A program made the position numbers and the translations under genes. From JAPUDQ01 sp964538665 (lineage in GTDB: Bacteria; Patescibacteriota; Saccharimonadia; Saccharimonadales; Saccharimonadaceae), in assembly GCA_964538665.1 (NCBI GenBank), contig CAZIEB010000014.1, forward strand, positions 1 through 20,888: a DNA stretch of 20,888 bases, in the 5' to 3' direction. Positions 7,315 to 15,780 of the stretch are shown in pieces. Within the stretch, counting starts at the first letter, position 1. Each line of letters begins with the position of its first letter. Below the pieces are notes generated by a model that was not told where the DNA came from, did not search any database, and saw only the letters and a list, made by a program, of their open reading frames with translations.

Positions 7315-7326
7315 TTTTGCTATACT
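7299..7326 (+). promoter_or_regulatory. clpC operon promoter
   Basis: TTGACG (7299-7304) and TATACT (7321-7326) are separated by 16 bases, with TGC directly before the -10 (extended -10). The -35 lies inside the CIRCE-like repeat. Predicted start is near 7333, giving a leader of about 79 bases. Confidence 0.75.
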
Positions 7327-7333
7327 AGGAGCA

Positions 7334-7366
7334 GAGTTATCGACCACATCTCGATGCATATAACTC
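7334..7366 (+). other. Stem-loop at the 5' end of the clpC message
   Basis: GAGTTAT (7334-7340) pairs with ATAACTC (7360-7366); inside, CGA (7341-7343) can pair with TCG (7351-7353), leaving a seven-base loop and a six-base bulge on one side. The structure would begin at or next to the predicted transcription start and end well before the TAAGGA ribosome binding site near 7397-7402. A role in message stability or temperature response is inference only. Confidence 0.4.
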
Positions 7367-7411
7367 ATGATAACAACCTACAATAGATGTATGGGGTAAG
7401 GACGCGAATAT

Positions 7412-9904
7412 ATGCCAGAAAATTTTGAAGATTTTATTGATCATTTGACCGACAATGCTCGGAGTAGCTTACACCATGCTGAGTTGTCGGCTCGAGGTCT
7501 GGGTAGCTCATATATTGGGACTGAACATTTGCTGCTCGGGGTATTGAGCCAGGAAACATCGGTAGGCGCAAAACTATTGGCTGATGCTGGGGTCACATTA
7601 GACAAGGCGCACCACGCGCTCAATATGACCCCTCGTGCACTCGTCGTCAGTACTGGCGCCAAGGGGCTCAGCGAGACGGCAAAGCTCACGCTGCGCATGA
7701 GTTGGGACGTCGCCCAAGAATTCCGACAAGACTTTTGCGGCACAGAGCATATATTATTTAGTATCTTGAGTCAGAAAAATGCACGTGCCACGGTGCTACT
7801 GAGAGATATGCACGTTAATGTCGATGAGCTAATTTCTGAACTAGAAAGTTATCTAAATCGGCAACAACTTGATACATCTTCGGGAGATGCAGATACGCGG
7901 ACCAGGCAACGTCGTAAGCAGCCGGCGCTTGAGAAATTTGGCACAGACCTTACTGCGATGGCAAGGTTGGGCAAACTGGATCCTGTAATCGGGCGCGAAG
8001 AGCAAATAAGTCGAATGATCACGATTCTTAGTCGTCGCACAAAGAATAACCCGATATTAATTGGAGATCCTGGCGTTGGTAAGACTGCGATTGTCGAAGG
8101 GCTGGCGTGGCGAATACACAACGAGGATGTACCTGAGCATCTCTTGGATAAGCGTATTTTGCTAGTAGATCTTGCGGGTATGGTTGCAGGGACCAAGTAC
8201 CGTGGTGAATTTGAAGAGCGTCTCAAGAAAATTATGGACGAAATAGAAAGCGATCCATCTGTTCTTATCTTTATTGATGAGCTGCATATCCTCGTCGGTG
8301 CTGGCTCGGCTGAGGGGTCTATGGATGCTGCAAATATTCTGAAGCCTGCACTTGCACGCGGATCGGTACGACTGATTGGCGCGACAACGACAGAAGAATA
8401 TCGCAAACACATAGAAAAAGATGCAGCCTTAGAGCGCCGTTTGCAACCTGTATTGGTCCCAGAGCCAAGCTACAATGATACAGTTGCTATCCTCAAGGGG
8501 CTGCGTGAGCATTATGAAACATTTCACGGTGTATCGATGTCTGATGAGGTGATAGAAGATGCGGCGTATATGGCCGATAGGTACGTGTCCGAGCGACATA
8601 TGCCAGATAAGGCTCTCGATGTGCTCGACGAAGCGGCGGCATTGGTACGGGTGAAACAAGGCCACAGACCAAGCCGTAGCCGAGAACTTAGTAAGGAAAT
8701 CCACCATTTAGAAGATAAGATGGATGAAGCGGTGGCGTCTGAGGACTACGAGAGAGCAGCACTCTACAAAATGCGCATGAGCAGGCTCCGCGAGCAGTTA
8801 GACGCCATTCAGACGGATCGTTCATCTAAATCAGTCGCTGCACTTACCACCGATGTGGTAGCCGAGGCTGTTGCAACCATGACCGGGCTTCCTGTGACGC
8901 AGCTCAAAAAATCAGAGATTGCAACACTTACAAAGCTTGAGAAGCATCTCACTAGACACATCATTGGTCAAAACCAAGCCGTCCGCGCAGTTGCAAGAGC
9001 TATTCGACGCAGCAGATCAGGTATTACTGCCGGCAAACGTCCGATAGGATCCTTTATATTTATGGGCCCTACTGGCGTCGGGAAAACAGAGCTTGCACGC
9101 GTGCTCGCAAAAGAAGTGTTTGGTTCTGATCGTGCACTCATCAAAATCGATATGAGTGAATTTAAAGAGCGCCATACAAGCGCGCGACTAGTCGGGGCCC
9201 CTGCGGGCTATGTTGGGTACGAGGACGGCGGCCAATTGACCGATCGAGTGAGGAGGCAACCGTACAGCGTGGTGCTGTTTGACGAGATTGAAAAAGCTCA
9301 CCCCGATATTTTTCAACTGCTCCTGCAATTGCTAGAAGACGGCACCCTGACCGATGCCAAGGGCAAAAAAGTAGACTTTACTAATACGATAATTTTACTT
9401 ACAAGCAATCTCGGGGCAGAAGAAATGTACCGTGAATCAGAACTAGGGTTCGACCCTGGACGTAGTACGAAAGAATCCGAGGAACTACAGGTTTTGCATG
9501 AAAAGAATCAAGCAGCCGCACGTAAGGCGCTGGAAAAACTGATGCGTCCAGAGCTGATCAACCGATTCGATGACATAATCGTCTTTCATGCTCTCACGAA
9601 GCATGATGTAAAAAAGATACTTCTTCTACAGCTTGGTGAACTTGAGAGCCGGCTAGTAAAAAAAGGCATCGGGCTGAGCGTCAGTACTGCTGCCAAAAAC
9701 TTGCTGATTAAAAAAGGGTACAACCCTCGTCATGGAGTACGACCGCTGCGAAGGGTAATCGAGGATGAAATCGAACATGCAATCGCAGAAAAAATAATTA
9801 CGAACGAAATAGGTCCCGGTTCAATTGTCGAGGTAGTGGCACAAAAAGGCATTGTTGTACTACGTCACCATACAGAGAGCGATACGAGAGATGAGCGCAC
9901 GTAA
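7412..9904 (+). CDS. clpC: ClpC: AAA+ unfoldase of the Clp protease
   Basis: ClpC unfolds proteins and feeds them to the ClpP peptidase. The 830 residues contain a double Clp N-terminal repeat (about 1-150), AAA domain 1 with Walker A GDPGVGKT near 218 and Walker B LIFIDELH, a coiled middle domain with a UVR motif (about 428-465, EDYERAALYKMRM) that marks ClpC rather than ClpB, and AAA domain 2 with Walker A GPTGVGKT at 552-559 and Walker B VVLFDEIEKAHPD. An LGF tripeptide near 677 sits at the ClpP-docking loop, so it should work with ClpP, which is not in this window. The start has TAAGGA nine bases upstream. It heads an operon under a CIRCE-like operator, so heat or protein-folding stress induction is likely. 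The next gene's ATG overlaps its end by 14 bases. Confidence 0.97.
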   Translation: MPENFEDFIDHLTDNARSSLHHAELSARGLGSSYIGTEHLLLGVLSQETSVGAKLLADAGVTLDKAHHALNMTPRALVVSTGAKGLSETAKLTLRMSWDVAQEFRQDFCGTEHILFSILSQKNARATVLLRDMHVNVDELISELESYLNRQQLDTSSGDADTRTRQRRKQPALEKFGTDLTAMARLGKLDPVIGREEQISRMITILSRRTKNNPILIGDPGVGKTAIVEGLAWRIHNEDVPEHLLDKRILLVDLAGMVAGTKYRGEFEERLKKIMDEIESDPSVLIFIDELHILVGAGSAEGSMDAANILKPALARGSVRLIGATTTEEYRKHIEKDAALERRLQPVLVPEPSYNDTVAILKGLREHYETFHGVSMSDEVIEDAAYMADRYVSERHMPDKALDVLDEAAALVRVKQGHRPSRSRELSKEIHHLEDKMDEAVASEDYERAALYKMRMSRLREQLDAIQTDRSSKSVAALTTDVVAEAVATMTGLPVTQLKKSEIATLTKLEKHLTRHIIGQNQAVRAVARAIRRSRSGITAGKRPIGSFIFMGPTGVGKTELARVLAKEVFGSDRALIKIDMSEFKERHTSARLVGAPAGYVGYEDGGQLTDRVRRQPYSVVLFDEIEKAHPDIFQLLLQLLEDGTLTDAKGKKVDFTNTIILLTSNLGAEEMYRESELGFDPGRSTKESEELQVLHEKNQAAARKALEKLMRPELINRFDDIIVFHALTKHDVKKILLLQLGELESRLVKKGIGLSVSTAAKNLLIKKGYNPRHGVRPLRRVIEDEIEHAIAEKIITNEIGPGSIVEVVAQKGIVVLRHHTESDTRDERT

Positions 9905-10877
9905 AAGTTCTGTTGCGCGACTTGTAATAGCGTTGGTGCTGCTAACGCTCTCCATAGGGATTTTCTTTAACAGACAAACCATAAGTGATCAGATAATAGT
10001 CTGGCAGTACAAACCCGATGCCGAAATCGCACAAATCTCATCACGAGCTGCCCTCAATTCAAAAGGGACATTCTTGTTGTATGCGGCCCAGCCTATGGTA
10101 CAGTCACGAGAAGATTTCAATGCAAACTGTAGTTTGCATACAGAAAAATCGGTTGTATTGGGCTGTTATGATGGACGGTATATCTACCTCTATGACATTG
10201 ATGACCCAAGATTGGACGGTATAAAGGAAGTGACCGCCGCACATGAGATGTTGCATGTCGCGTATGCCCGTTTACCAGATCAAGAGCGGTTGAGGGTGAA
10301 TGCCATGATTGACGATGCTCTCCCAAAAATAGGCTCAGAGCGCATTGAAAAGCGAATTGCACTCTACGATCAGGACGACCCTAGCGTCCGCTACAATGAA
10401 CTGCACTCTATGCTCGGTACGGAAGTAAAAAATCTGCCTGAACCGCTCACGGCGTATTATGACCAGTATTTCATCAATCGGCTTTCGCTAGTATTGCTGT
10501 CGGAAAGATACGAAACAGTGTTTGTGGAGCTTGAGACTCGGCAGCAGCAATTAGTCGCAGAACTCAATGCACTAGCTACTGATATTACCGCACAATCAGA
10601 TCAATATTCTCAAGAATTCCAAGAATTGCAGCAAGACATTTTAGCGTTCAACGAACAAGCAAATAGTGGTTCATTCTCGACGCAAGTGGCGTTCAATGCA
10701 CAGAGGTCTCAGCTCGTTGCTCGTCAATCAGCACTCAACAGTCAAAGAAATGATCTTAATCAAAAGATAACATTGTACCGTGCGCTATCAACAGAGCTTG
10801 AAGAGCTCAACCTTACAGCACAAGGTTTACAAAGAAGTATTGATTCGCGACTACTTCCTGAGGTACCATCAATTTAA
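9891..10877 (+). CDS. Membrane-anchored HExxH metallopeptidase-like protein with coiled coil
   Basis: I do not recognise a named family. From the ATG at 9891 the protein has 328 residues. Residues 9-26 are one hydrophobic helix after a short basic N terminus, so the bulk should face outward. Next comes a domain with Cys80 and Cys92, which could form a disulfide, then AAHEMLHVAYARL with the zinc-binding HExxH pattern at H118-E119-H122. About 50 residues on, YNELHSMLGTEV (E170, H172) could give the third ligand and helper residues of a gluzincin-like site. Residues 205-318 are a Gln/Glu/Leu-rich coiled coil. A TTG at 9852 is possible but the ATG fits the clpC overlap better and has purines upstream. 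It overlaps clpC by 14 bases and radA by one base, so it is translationally coupled in the operon. Protease activity is inferred from the motif. Confidence 0.72.
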   Translation: MSARKSSVARLVIALVLLTLSIGIFFNRQTISDQIIVWQYKPDAEIAQISSRAALNSKGTFLLYAAQPMVQSREDFNANCSLHTEKSVVLGCYDGRYIYLYDIDDPRLDGIKEVTAAHEMLHVAYARLPDQERLRVNAMIDDALPKIGSERIEKRIALYDQDDPSVRYNELHSMLGTEVKNLPEPLTAYYDQYFINRLSLVLLSERYETVFVELETRQQQLVAELNALATDITAQSDQYSQEFQELQQDILAFNEQANSGSFSTQVAFNAQRSQLVARQSALNSQRNDLNQKITLYRALSTELEELNLTAQGLQRSIDSRLLPEVPSI

Positions 10878-12247
10878 TGGTAAAAAGCTCAACGCGATTT
10901 CAGTGTCAACAATGCGCAGCTGAGTATTCAAAATGGTCGGGACGTTGTGACAATTGCGGTGCATGGAATAGTTTGGTAGAGCAAGTTTCTCCTCGTCCAG
11001 TTGCGGGCAAATCAATCGTCAGCCGATCGAGCGGCGCCGCACTGAGCGGCTTAGAATTTTCCCATGTGCCAATCGATGCGATATCTGATCGCTATAAGAC
11101 CGGGTTTGAGGAGATCGATGAAGTGCTTGGCGGTGGCCTCATGCCGGGAAGTGTCATACTTGTGAGCGGTGAGCCCGGGATTGGCAAAAGTACACTTCTT
11201 TTACAAATTGCAGCTACTCTTGCGACAACTACTCCTGTTATGTATGTGACTGGAGAAGAATCATCCGGCCAGATCAAACTGCGAGGCGATAGGCTAGGTG
11301 TGAACGCCCCTCAGCTCGAGGTAGCATCGAGTACGAGCGCAGATGATATTGGATCAACTATTCGCTCTGGCGGGTATTCACTCGTAATCGTTGATTCAGT
11401 ACAAACGATGATGATGGCTGAAATATCCAGCGCTCCAGGTACTGTCAGCCAAATTACCAACTCGACGAACCTTATTATTCAAGCCGCAAAGGAGTCTCAT
11501 ACGACAGTGATACTTGTAGGCCATGTGACGAAAGAGGGGAGTATTGCTGGGCCAAAGGTTATGGAGCACCTCGTCGATGTAGTCGTCCAGTTTGAGGGCG
11601 ATCGATACGGCGGATTTAAGATAGTGCGAGCTATAAAAAATCGATATGGATCTACCGCGGAGGTTGCGCTGCTTGAAATGGGCGATCGTGGTCTTGTCAG
11701 CGTCGACAACCCATCGGCGACACTTCTCTCGGAGCGTTCAAATGCTGATGGGTCGGTAGTACTAGCTACTATGGAGGGCAACAGACCGCTCCTGGTAGAG
11801 ATACAAGCACTCGTCACACCCTCAAATTTCGGATATCCTAAAAGAGCGTCGAGCGGCTTTGATGTAAACCGCATGCAGCTCTTGGTCGCTGTCATTGAAA
11901 AAAGAACCAAGCTCCGGTTAGGAGACAAAGATATCTATCTCAATGTTGTTGGTGGCCTCAAACTGAGTGATCCAGCGGCAGATCTCGCAGTCTGCATGGC
12001 TATCGCCAGCGCTGCATCAGGGCGCGCAATTGATCACGACGCAGTCGTATTTGGTGAGGTCGGGCTCGGCGGCGAGTTGCGTTCGGCTCAGGCTGCCACC
12101 AAACGACTTGCCGAAGCAAAAAAGCTCGGGTTTCAATTCGCGGTTGCGCCTCCAACCGCAAAAAAAGAGCCATTTATCAAACCCACCGCATCCCTTGTCG
12201 AGGCGCTGCGAGGCTACCTTACCACAACACCTAAAAAGAAAGGGTAA
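10877..12247 (+). CDS. radA: DNA repair protein RadA (Sms)
   Basis: RadA is a RecA-like ATPase and helicase that extends D-loops and processes branched recombination intermediates. This 456-residue protein has all family marks: a four-cysteine zinc finger (C10, C13, C24, C27), the ATPase core with Walker A GEPGIGKST at 98-106 and Walker B LVIVDSVQT, the RadA-specific KNRYGS motif near 254, and a Lon-protease-like C-terminal domain (about 280-450) that here, as in the family, is structural rather than proteolytic. Its ATG shares the A of the previous stop (TAATG), so it is read by coupled translation. Its place after clpC matches Firmicutes gene order. Stop codon is TAA. Confidence 0.97.
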   Translation: MVKSSTRFQCQQCAAEYSKWSGRCDNCGAWNSLVEQVSPRPVAGKSIVSRSSGAALSGLEFSHVPIDAISDRYKTGFEEIDEVLGGGLMPGSVILVSGEPGIGKSTLLLQIAATLATTTPVMYVTGEESSGQIKLRGDRLGVNAPQLEVASSTSADDIGSTIRSGGYSLVIVDSVQTMMMAEISSAPGTVSQITNSTNLIIQAAKESHTTVILVGHVTKEGSIAGPKVMEHLVDVVVQFEGDRYGGFKIVRAIKNRYGSTAEVALLEMGDRGLVSVDNPSATLLSERSNADGSVVLATMEGNRPLLVEIQALVTPSNFGYPKRASSGFDVNRMQLLVAVIEKRTKLRLGDKDIYLNVVGGLKLSDPAADLAVCMAIASAASGRAIDHDAVVFGEVGLGGELRSAQAATKRLAEAKKLGFQFAVAPPTAKKEPFIKPTASLVEALRGYLTTTPKKKG

Positions 12248-12249
12248 CT

Positions 12250-13026
12250 ATGAATTATATTTATATTGTGCTGCTCAGCATTGTGCTCGCGCAGACCACG
12301 TTTTTGACGCTGAAAACATTGCGTACGACACCATTATCGCGGCGGCAAAGAATTATATGCGATACGAGCGCACTGATTGATGGTCGCATAGTATCGATTG
12401 CACGATCAGGGTTTATGACGAGCCAGCTCATAATACCCAAAAGCGTCGTGAGAGAGCTGCAGTATATGGCGGACAAAGCAGATAATATGAAGCGAGAGCG
12501 CGCCCGCTATGGACTCGATATAATCCAGGAATTGCAATCTATTGGTAATATCGATATTACGCTTTACGATGACGGCGTATTATCCGACGGTGGCGTCGAT
12601 GAACGTCTACTAGTGCTTGCGAAACGCTTGAATGCTCGACTGTGCACTACTGACTACAATCTCAATAAGGTTGCTCGGACGGAAAACATCACAGTAGTGA
12701 ACGTCAACGAAATGGCGCACGCGCTACGGCCGATGCATCTTCCCGGAGAAATCATAACCGTCACGATAGTAGCGCCTGGCCAAAACAAAGACCAAGGTGT
12801 TGCGTATCTCGATGACGGTTCGATGGTTGTCGTAGACGGGGGGCTCAAGAAGCTTCATGCCAGCGTTGACGTCGAGACCGTCCGAGTGCTTCAAACCGAA
12901 GCAGGTCGTATGGTGTTCGCAAAAATGATGAGAGGGCAGGAAGACGCAGCGACCCATAAGAAATCCGCACCAATGAAGCCTCGACGCGCTCACAAAACTC
13001 GACGTCCTCAGCGCACTGATTCCTAG
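12250..13026 (+). CDS. Membrane-anchored PIN-TRAM domain protein (YacL-like)
   Basis: The 258 residues comprise one hydrophobic N-terminal segment (about 3-20), a PIN ribonuclease-fold domain (about 36-150) and a TRAM RNA-binding domain (about 163-226, with VVVDGG in its centre), then a basic tail rich in Lys, Arg and His. PIN acidic residues are visible at D38 (CDTSALIDG), E69 (VVREL), D117 (GGVDERL) and D135 (TTDYN). Firmicutes YacL has the same PIN-TRAM order but several membrane helices; this version keeps one. YacL homologues also follow radA in Firmicutes. The gene starts two bases after the radA stop, with AAAGGG at the radA end as ribosome binding site. It closes the operon and faces the PBP gene 29 bases away. 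Target RNA is unknown. Confidence 0.88.
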   Translation: MNYIYIVLLSIVLAQTTFLTLKTLRTTPLSRRQRIICDTSALIDGRIVSIARSGFMTSQLIIPKSVVRELQYMADKADNMKRERARYGLDIIQELQSIGNIDITLYDDGVLSDGGVDERLLVLAKRLNARLCTTDYNLNKVARTENITVVNVNEMAHALRPMHLPGEIITVTIVAPGQNKDQGVAYLDDGSMVVVDGGLKKLHASVDVETVRVLQTEAGRMVFAKMMRGQEDAATHKKSAPMKPRRAHKTRRPQRTDS

Positions 13027-13055
13027 TAATCTTTCTAGCTAATTTGAACCTCTTG

Positions 13056-15695
13056 TTAGTCGTCGAATGATCGGCTAATTGTTTCACTGTATAGCGCAGA
13101 ATCAGTTGCCGTGACAGAGATTTGGACTTTTTTCTTGCCGTCGTAGTTTATGCTGTATTCGCCACTTTCGCTTGCCGGGACAGAGCCTACACTTTGACCA
13201 TCGACGACGAATTGTACTGATTGCAGAGAGTGGGTGCCGCGCGAGACAGTCGCAGTGATCCGCTTGTTATTGTAGTTTATGAGCGTGACGATTGGCTTGA
13301 TGTCATCACATTTGTGAATATCGTCATTGGCATTGGCGTCATAGCCGGCCGGAGCGATAAATGTTTCTCGTTTAGTAATAGGGTCAGTGAACTTTTGGAC
13401 GCTGAGCTCTTCTTTGGCGGCCTCTGGAGTACACTCCGTGGCTTTTTTCTTGGATACCCGATCAAATACCATTTGTTGGGATGGTGTGCTTTGGCTGCGG
13501 TTATACCAAGATGGGAACAAGTCGCTTCTGCCGCTGACTGTCAATCTCTGAATACCATCGGGCTGCGGGAACCAATAATTTGAGTCCCAGCCTTCGGCAG
13601 CAAATATTTCTTTGTGTGAGCGCTCCATAATCTTGCCGACAGTAGGGCCAATACGACTCGACAAGGCATCACTCATTGGTCTTGTATCGTGGTTACCGAC
13701 CCACATACTCAGTGACGCTTTTGTGCTGACACTATTCATCCACAAATCTTTCGATTTTGTACCGGCGTTACTGGTACCGGTTTTCGTGAAAGTCTTGACG
13801 CCGGGTACGTTGAGCCCTGAGGCGCCACGACCAAATGAGGGCGCTCGTGCGGCGTCATCACTGAGAATATCTGCGAGTATGTAGGTAATCTGAGGATCAA
13901 TTACTTGTTTGCTCTCATCTTTCCATTTCTTAATCACTTGTCCTTCGGAGTTTTTGACTTCGAGTACGCTTGCAGCGGGGCGATAGACACCCATGCGCGC
14001 AATTGTTGCAAATGCATTGGCGTGTTCGACTTGTTTGAGACCACACCCACCGATAGATGCGGCAAGTCCAACTTCTTTGTCCGCGCCATCAGTACAATAC
14101 GACGCGTCACCCATTTCCCGAATTGTATTCAATGTCAGTTCTCTACCGGCAATGTACATGGCTTTAATTGCTGGGATATTACGCGACTCAGCGAGACCAG
14201 AGCGAATTGGAATCGCTCCTCTAAATCTGTTATCGAAGTTTTGTACCGTTCTTCCGTCGCCGGTTGTATAGATACTTTGTGGCAGTGGTTCATCTGAGAG
14301 TATAGAACCAGCTCCGTAATTGACATCAGGCCGTTGTTTGAATAGCGCAGCATAGACCAAAGGCTTGATGCTTGACCCTGGCTGGATGAACGCAATTGAT
14401 GAGTTGACTGATCCGTAGCCGGGGTGATTATAATCACGCGATCCTCGCACCGCTAGTATTTGACCGGTTTCGTTATCAACCATAGTGGCGGCACCATTGT
14501 CGAAGTTTGCAGCTGCTGGGACATTACTTTGGAATAAATCGGCAATTGCTTGGTCGAGTACGTCCTGCACTCTTACATCAAGTGTAGTTTTGACGGTGAG
14601 TCCTCCGGCGCCGACTGTGGCTTGGCCAAGTTCGCTTTCGAGCTGTGATTTTACCATCTGTACAAAATGTGGGGCTTTGATATCTTTGAATTGATCAGCG
14701 AGCGGTTTTACGTTGTCAAGAATCGGCACTTGACGCGCCTCTTCAGCTTCCTGGGACGTAATATAACCCTGTTCAACCATATAACGCAGAGTAATCGACT
14801 GACGGGCAAGCAAGTCTCGCTTTGCGTCAGAGTCTTGCATTGCGTTATACGGGTCAAACCGTCCAGGCTGTTGCGGAATTGCTGCGAGTAACGAAGCTTC
14901 TGCGAGCGTCAAGTCCTTGGCATCTTTTGCGAAATATGTTTGCGCAGCTGACTGCACGCCGTTTCGTCGGCCGCCATATGAAGACTCGTTTAAGTACATA
15001 GTAAGTATCTGGTCTTTGTTGTATGCCCGCTCTACCTCTATGGCGAGAATGGTTTCTTTGATCTTACGTGGTACGCCGCCAAAACTTCGGTCACCAGCTT
15101 CATCTCGGAAGAATACTTGTTTGACAAGTTGTTGTGTCAAGGTAGAGGCCCCCTGTGTCTCACCGCCGCGTAGGTTGTTCCAGGCAGCCCTCATAATACC
15201 AACTGGGCTAAAACCGCCGTGTTTATAAAAATCCTTGTCCTCGATTGCAATAGTTGCTTGCTTCATGCGCTCAGGGATCTCATCAGATTCGATAACAAGC
15301 TTATAATCACCGAGCCCCTTGTCCTCCCATAGCAGTACATCATTTCTGTCGAGATATTTTGTGACCGTGGTTTGGACTCGGCTGTCTAGCTCAGTCGGGT
15401 TGATAGCAGCAATTTCCTGACGATAATAAGCAAAGAGTCCCGCGACGAGCAAAAAGACGAGCAGTACGCCGACACCGGCAATCTTGAGCGCCATGATGCC
15501 GCCCTCGCGGCTGGTCCAGTACGACCAGAATCGTTTCGGATGCAGGCGATACATTATTCGCTTGACGGGATGCTTAGGAAGCGTCGCCAGGTATTCAGCC
15601 TTACGTCGTTTTTTTGCATCTTTTTTGGCTTTGCGTGCGTTGTTCAGATTGGAATACACACTTAGTGCTTTGTTCGAACGTTTCGATTTAGCCAC
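13056..15695 (-). CDS. Class A penicillin-binding protein (glycosyltransferase plus transpeptidase)
   Basis: This enzyme polymerises lipid II glycan strands and crosslinks peptides outside the membrane. The 879 residues run: basic cytoplasmic tail (1-63), membrane helix (about 66-91), GT51 domain (about 115-300) with IAIEDKDFYKHGG (E152) and GASTLTQQLVKQ (183-194), then the transpeptidase domain (about 395-700) with the active-site SSIK (S441, K444), SRN (504-506) and KTG (638-640). The last 85 residues form a beta-rich, Ig-like end. Cys534 and Cys551 may form a disulfide. The start is GTG, chosen because AAGGAG lies ten bases upstream and an ATG further up meets a TAG at once. It is divergent from tyrS and convergent with the clpC operon. 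Stop codon is TAA. Confidence 0.95.
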   Translation of the reverse strand: MAKSKRSNKALSVYSNLNNARKAKKDAKKRRKAEYLATLPKHPVKRIMYRLHPKRFWSYWTSREGGIMALKIAGVGVLLVFLLVAGLFAYYRQEIAAINPTELDSRVQTTVTKYLDRNDVLLWEDKGLGDYKLVIESDEIPERMKQATIAIEDKDFYKHGGFSPVGIMRAAWNNLRGGETQGASTLTQQLVKQVFFRDEAGDRSFGGVPRKIKETILAIEVERAYNKDQILTMYLNESSYGGRRNGVQSAAQTYFAKDAKDLTLAEASLLAAIPQQPGRFDPYNAMQDSDAKRDLLARQSITLRYMVEQGYITSQEAEEARQVPILDNVKPLADQFKDIKAPHFVQMVKSQLESELGQATVGAGGLTVKTTLDVRVQDVLDQAIADLFQSNVPAAANFDNGAATMVDNETGQILAVRGSRDYNHPGYGSVNSSIAFIQPGSSIKPLVYAALFKQRPDVNYGAGSILSDEPLPQSIYTTGDGRTVQNFDNRFRGAIPIRSGLAESRNIPAIKAMYIAGRELTLNTIREMGDASYCTDGADKEVGLAASIGGCGLKQVEHANAFATIARMGVYRPAASVLEVKNSEGQVIKKWKDESKQVIDPQITYILADILSDDAARAPSFGRGASGLNVPGVKTFTKTGTSNAGTKSKDLWMNSVSTKASLSMWVGNHDTRPMSDALSSRIGPTVGKIMERSHKEIFAAEGWDSNYWFPQPDGIQRLTVSGRSDLFPSWYNRSQSTPSQQMVFDRVSKKKATECTPEAAKEELSVQKFTDPITKRETFIAPAGYDANANDDIHKCDDIKPIVTLINYNNKRITATVSRGTHSLQSVQFVVDGQSVGSVPASESGEYSINYDGKKKVQISVTATDSALYSETISRSFDD

Positions 15696-15726
15696 AAGAC
15701 TACCACTCCTTCATTGATATAGAACC

Positions 15727-15732
15727 ATTATA
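15727..15732 (-). promoter_or_regulatory. -10 box of the PBP gene
   Basis: A perfect TATAAT on the minus strand, 31 bases before the GTG start, gives a leader of about 25 bases carrying the AAGGAG ribosome binding site. No clear -35 is seen at normal spacing. Confidence 0.55.
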
Positions 15733-15767
15733 ACGCATAACTATAGAAAAAATGGCTTCAAATACCA

Positions 15768-15773
15768 TATACT
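15768..15773 (+). promoter_or_regulatory. -10 box of tyrS
   Basis: TATACT lies seven bases before the tyrS ATG at 15781 and no ribosome binding site is present, so the transcript should start at or one base from the ATG. No clear -35 is seen. Confidence 0.55.
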
Positions 15774-15780
15774 TAGTCAT

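Noticed and set aside
7288..7320. The inverted repeat after nusA as an intrinsic terminator
   Set aside because: Only four T follow, and the 9+9+9 geometry with GCACTC/GAGTGC and the promoter inside it fits an HrcA operator much better.
7849..8412. 187-codon open frame on the minus strand inside clpC
   Set aside because: It is rich in Ser, Arg, Ile and Pro with no motif, and is a shadow of the strongly conserved ClpC coding frame.
13027..13055. Possible terminator between the PIN-TRAM gene and the convergent PBP gene
   Set aside because: Only a short CTAG repeat is present; no stem of useful length followed by a T run is seen on either strand.
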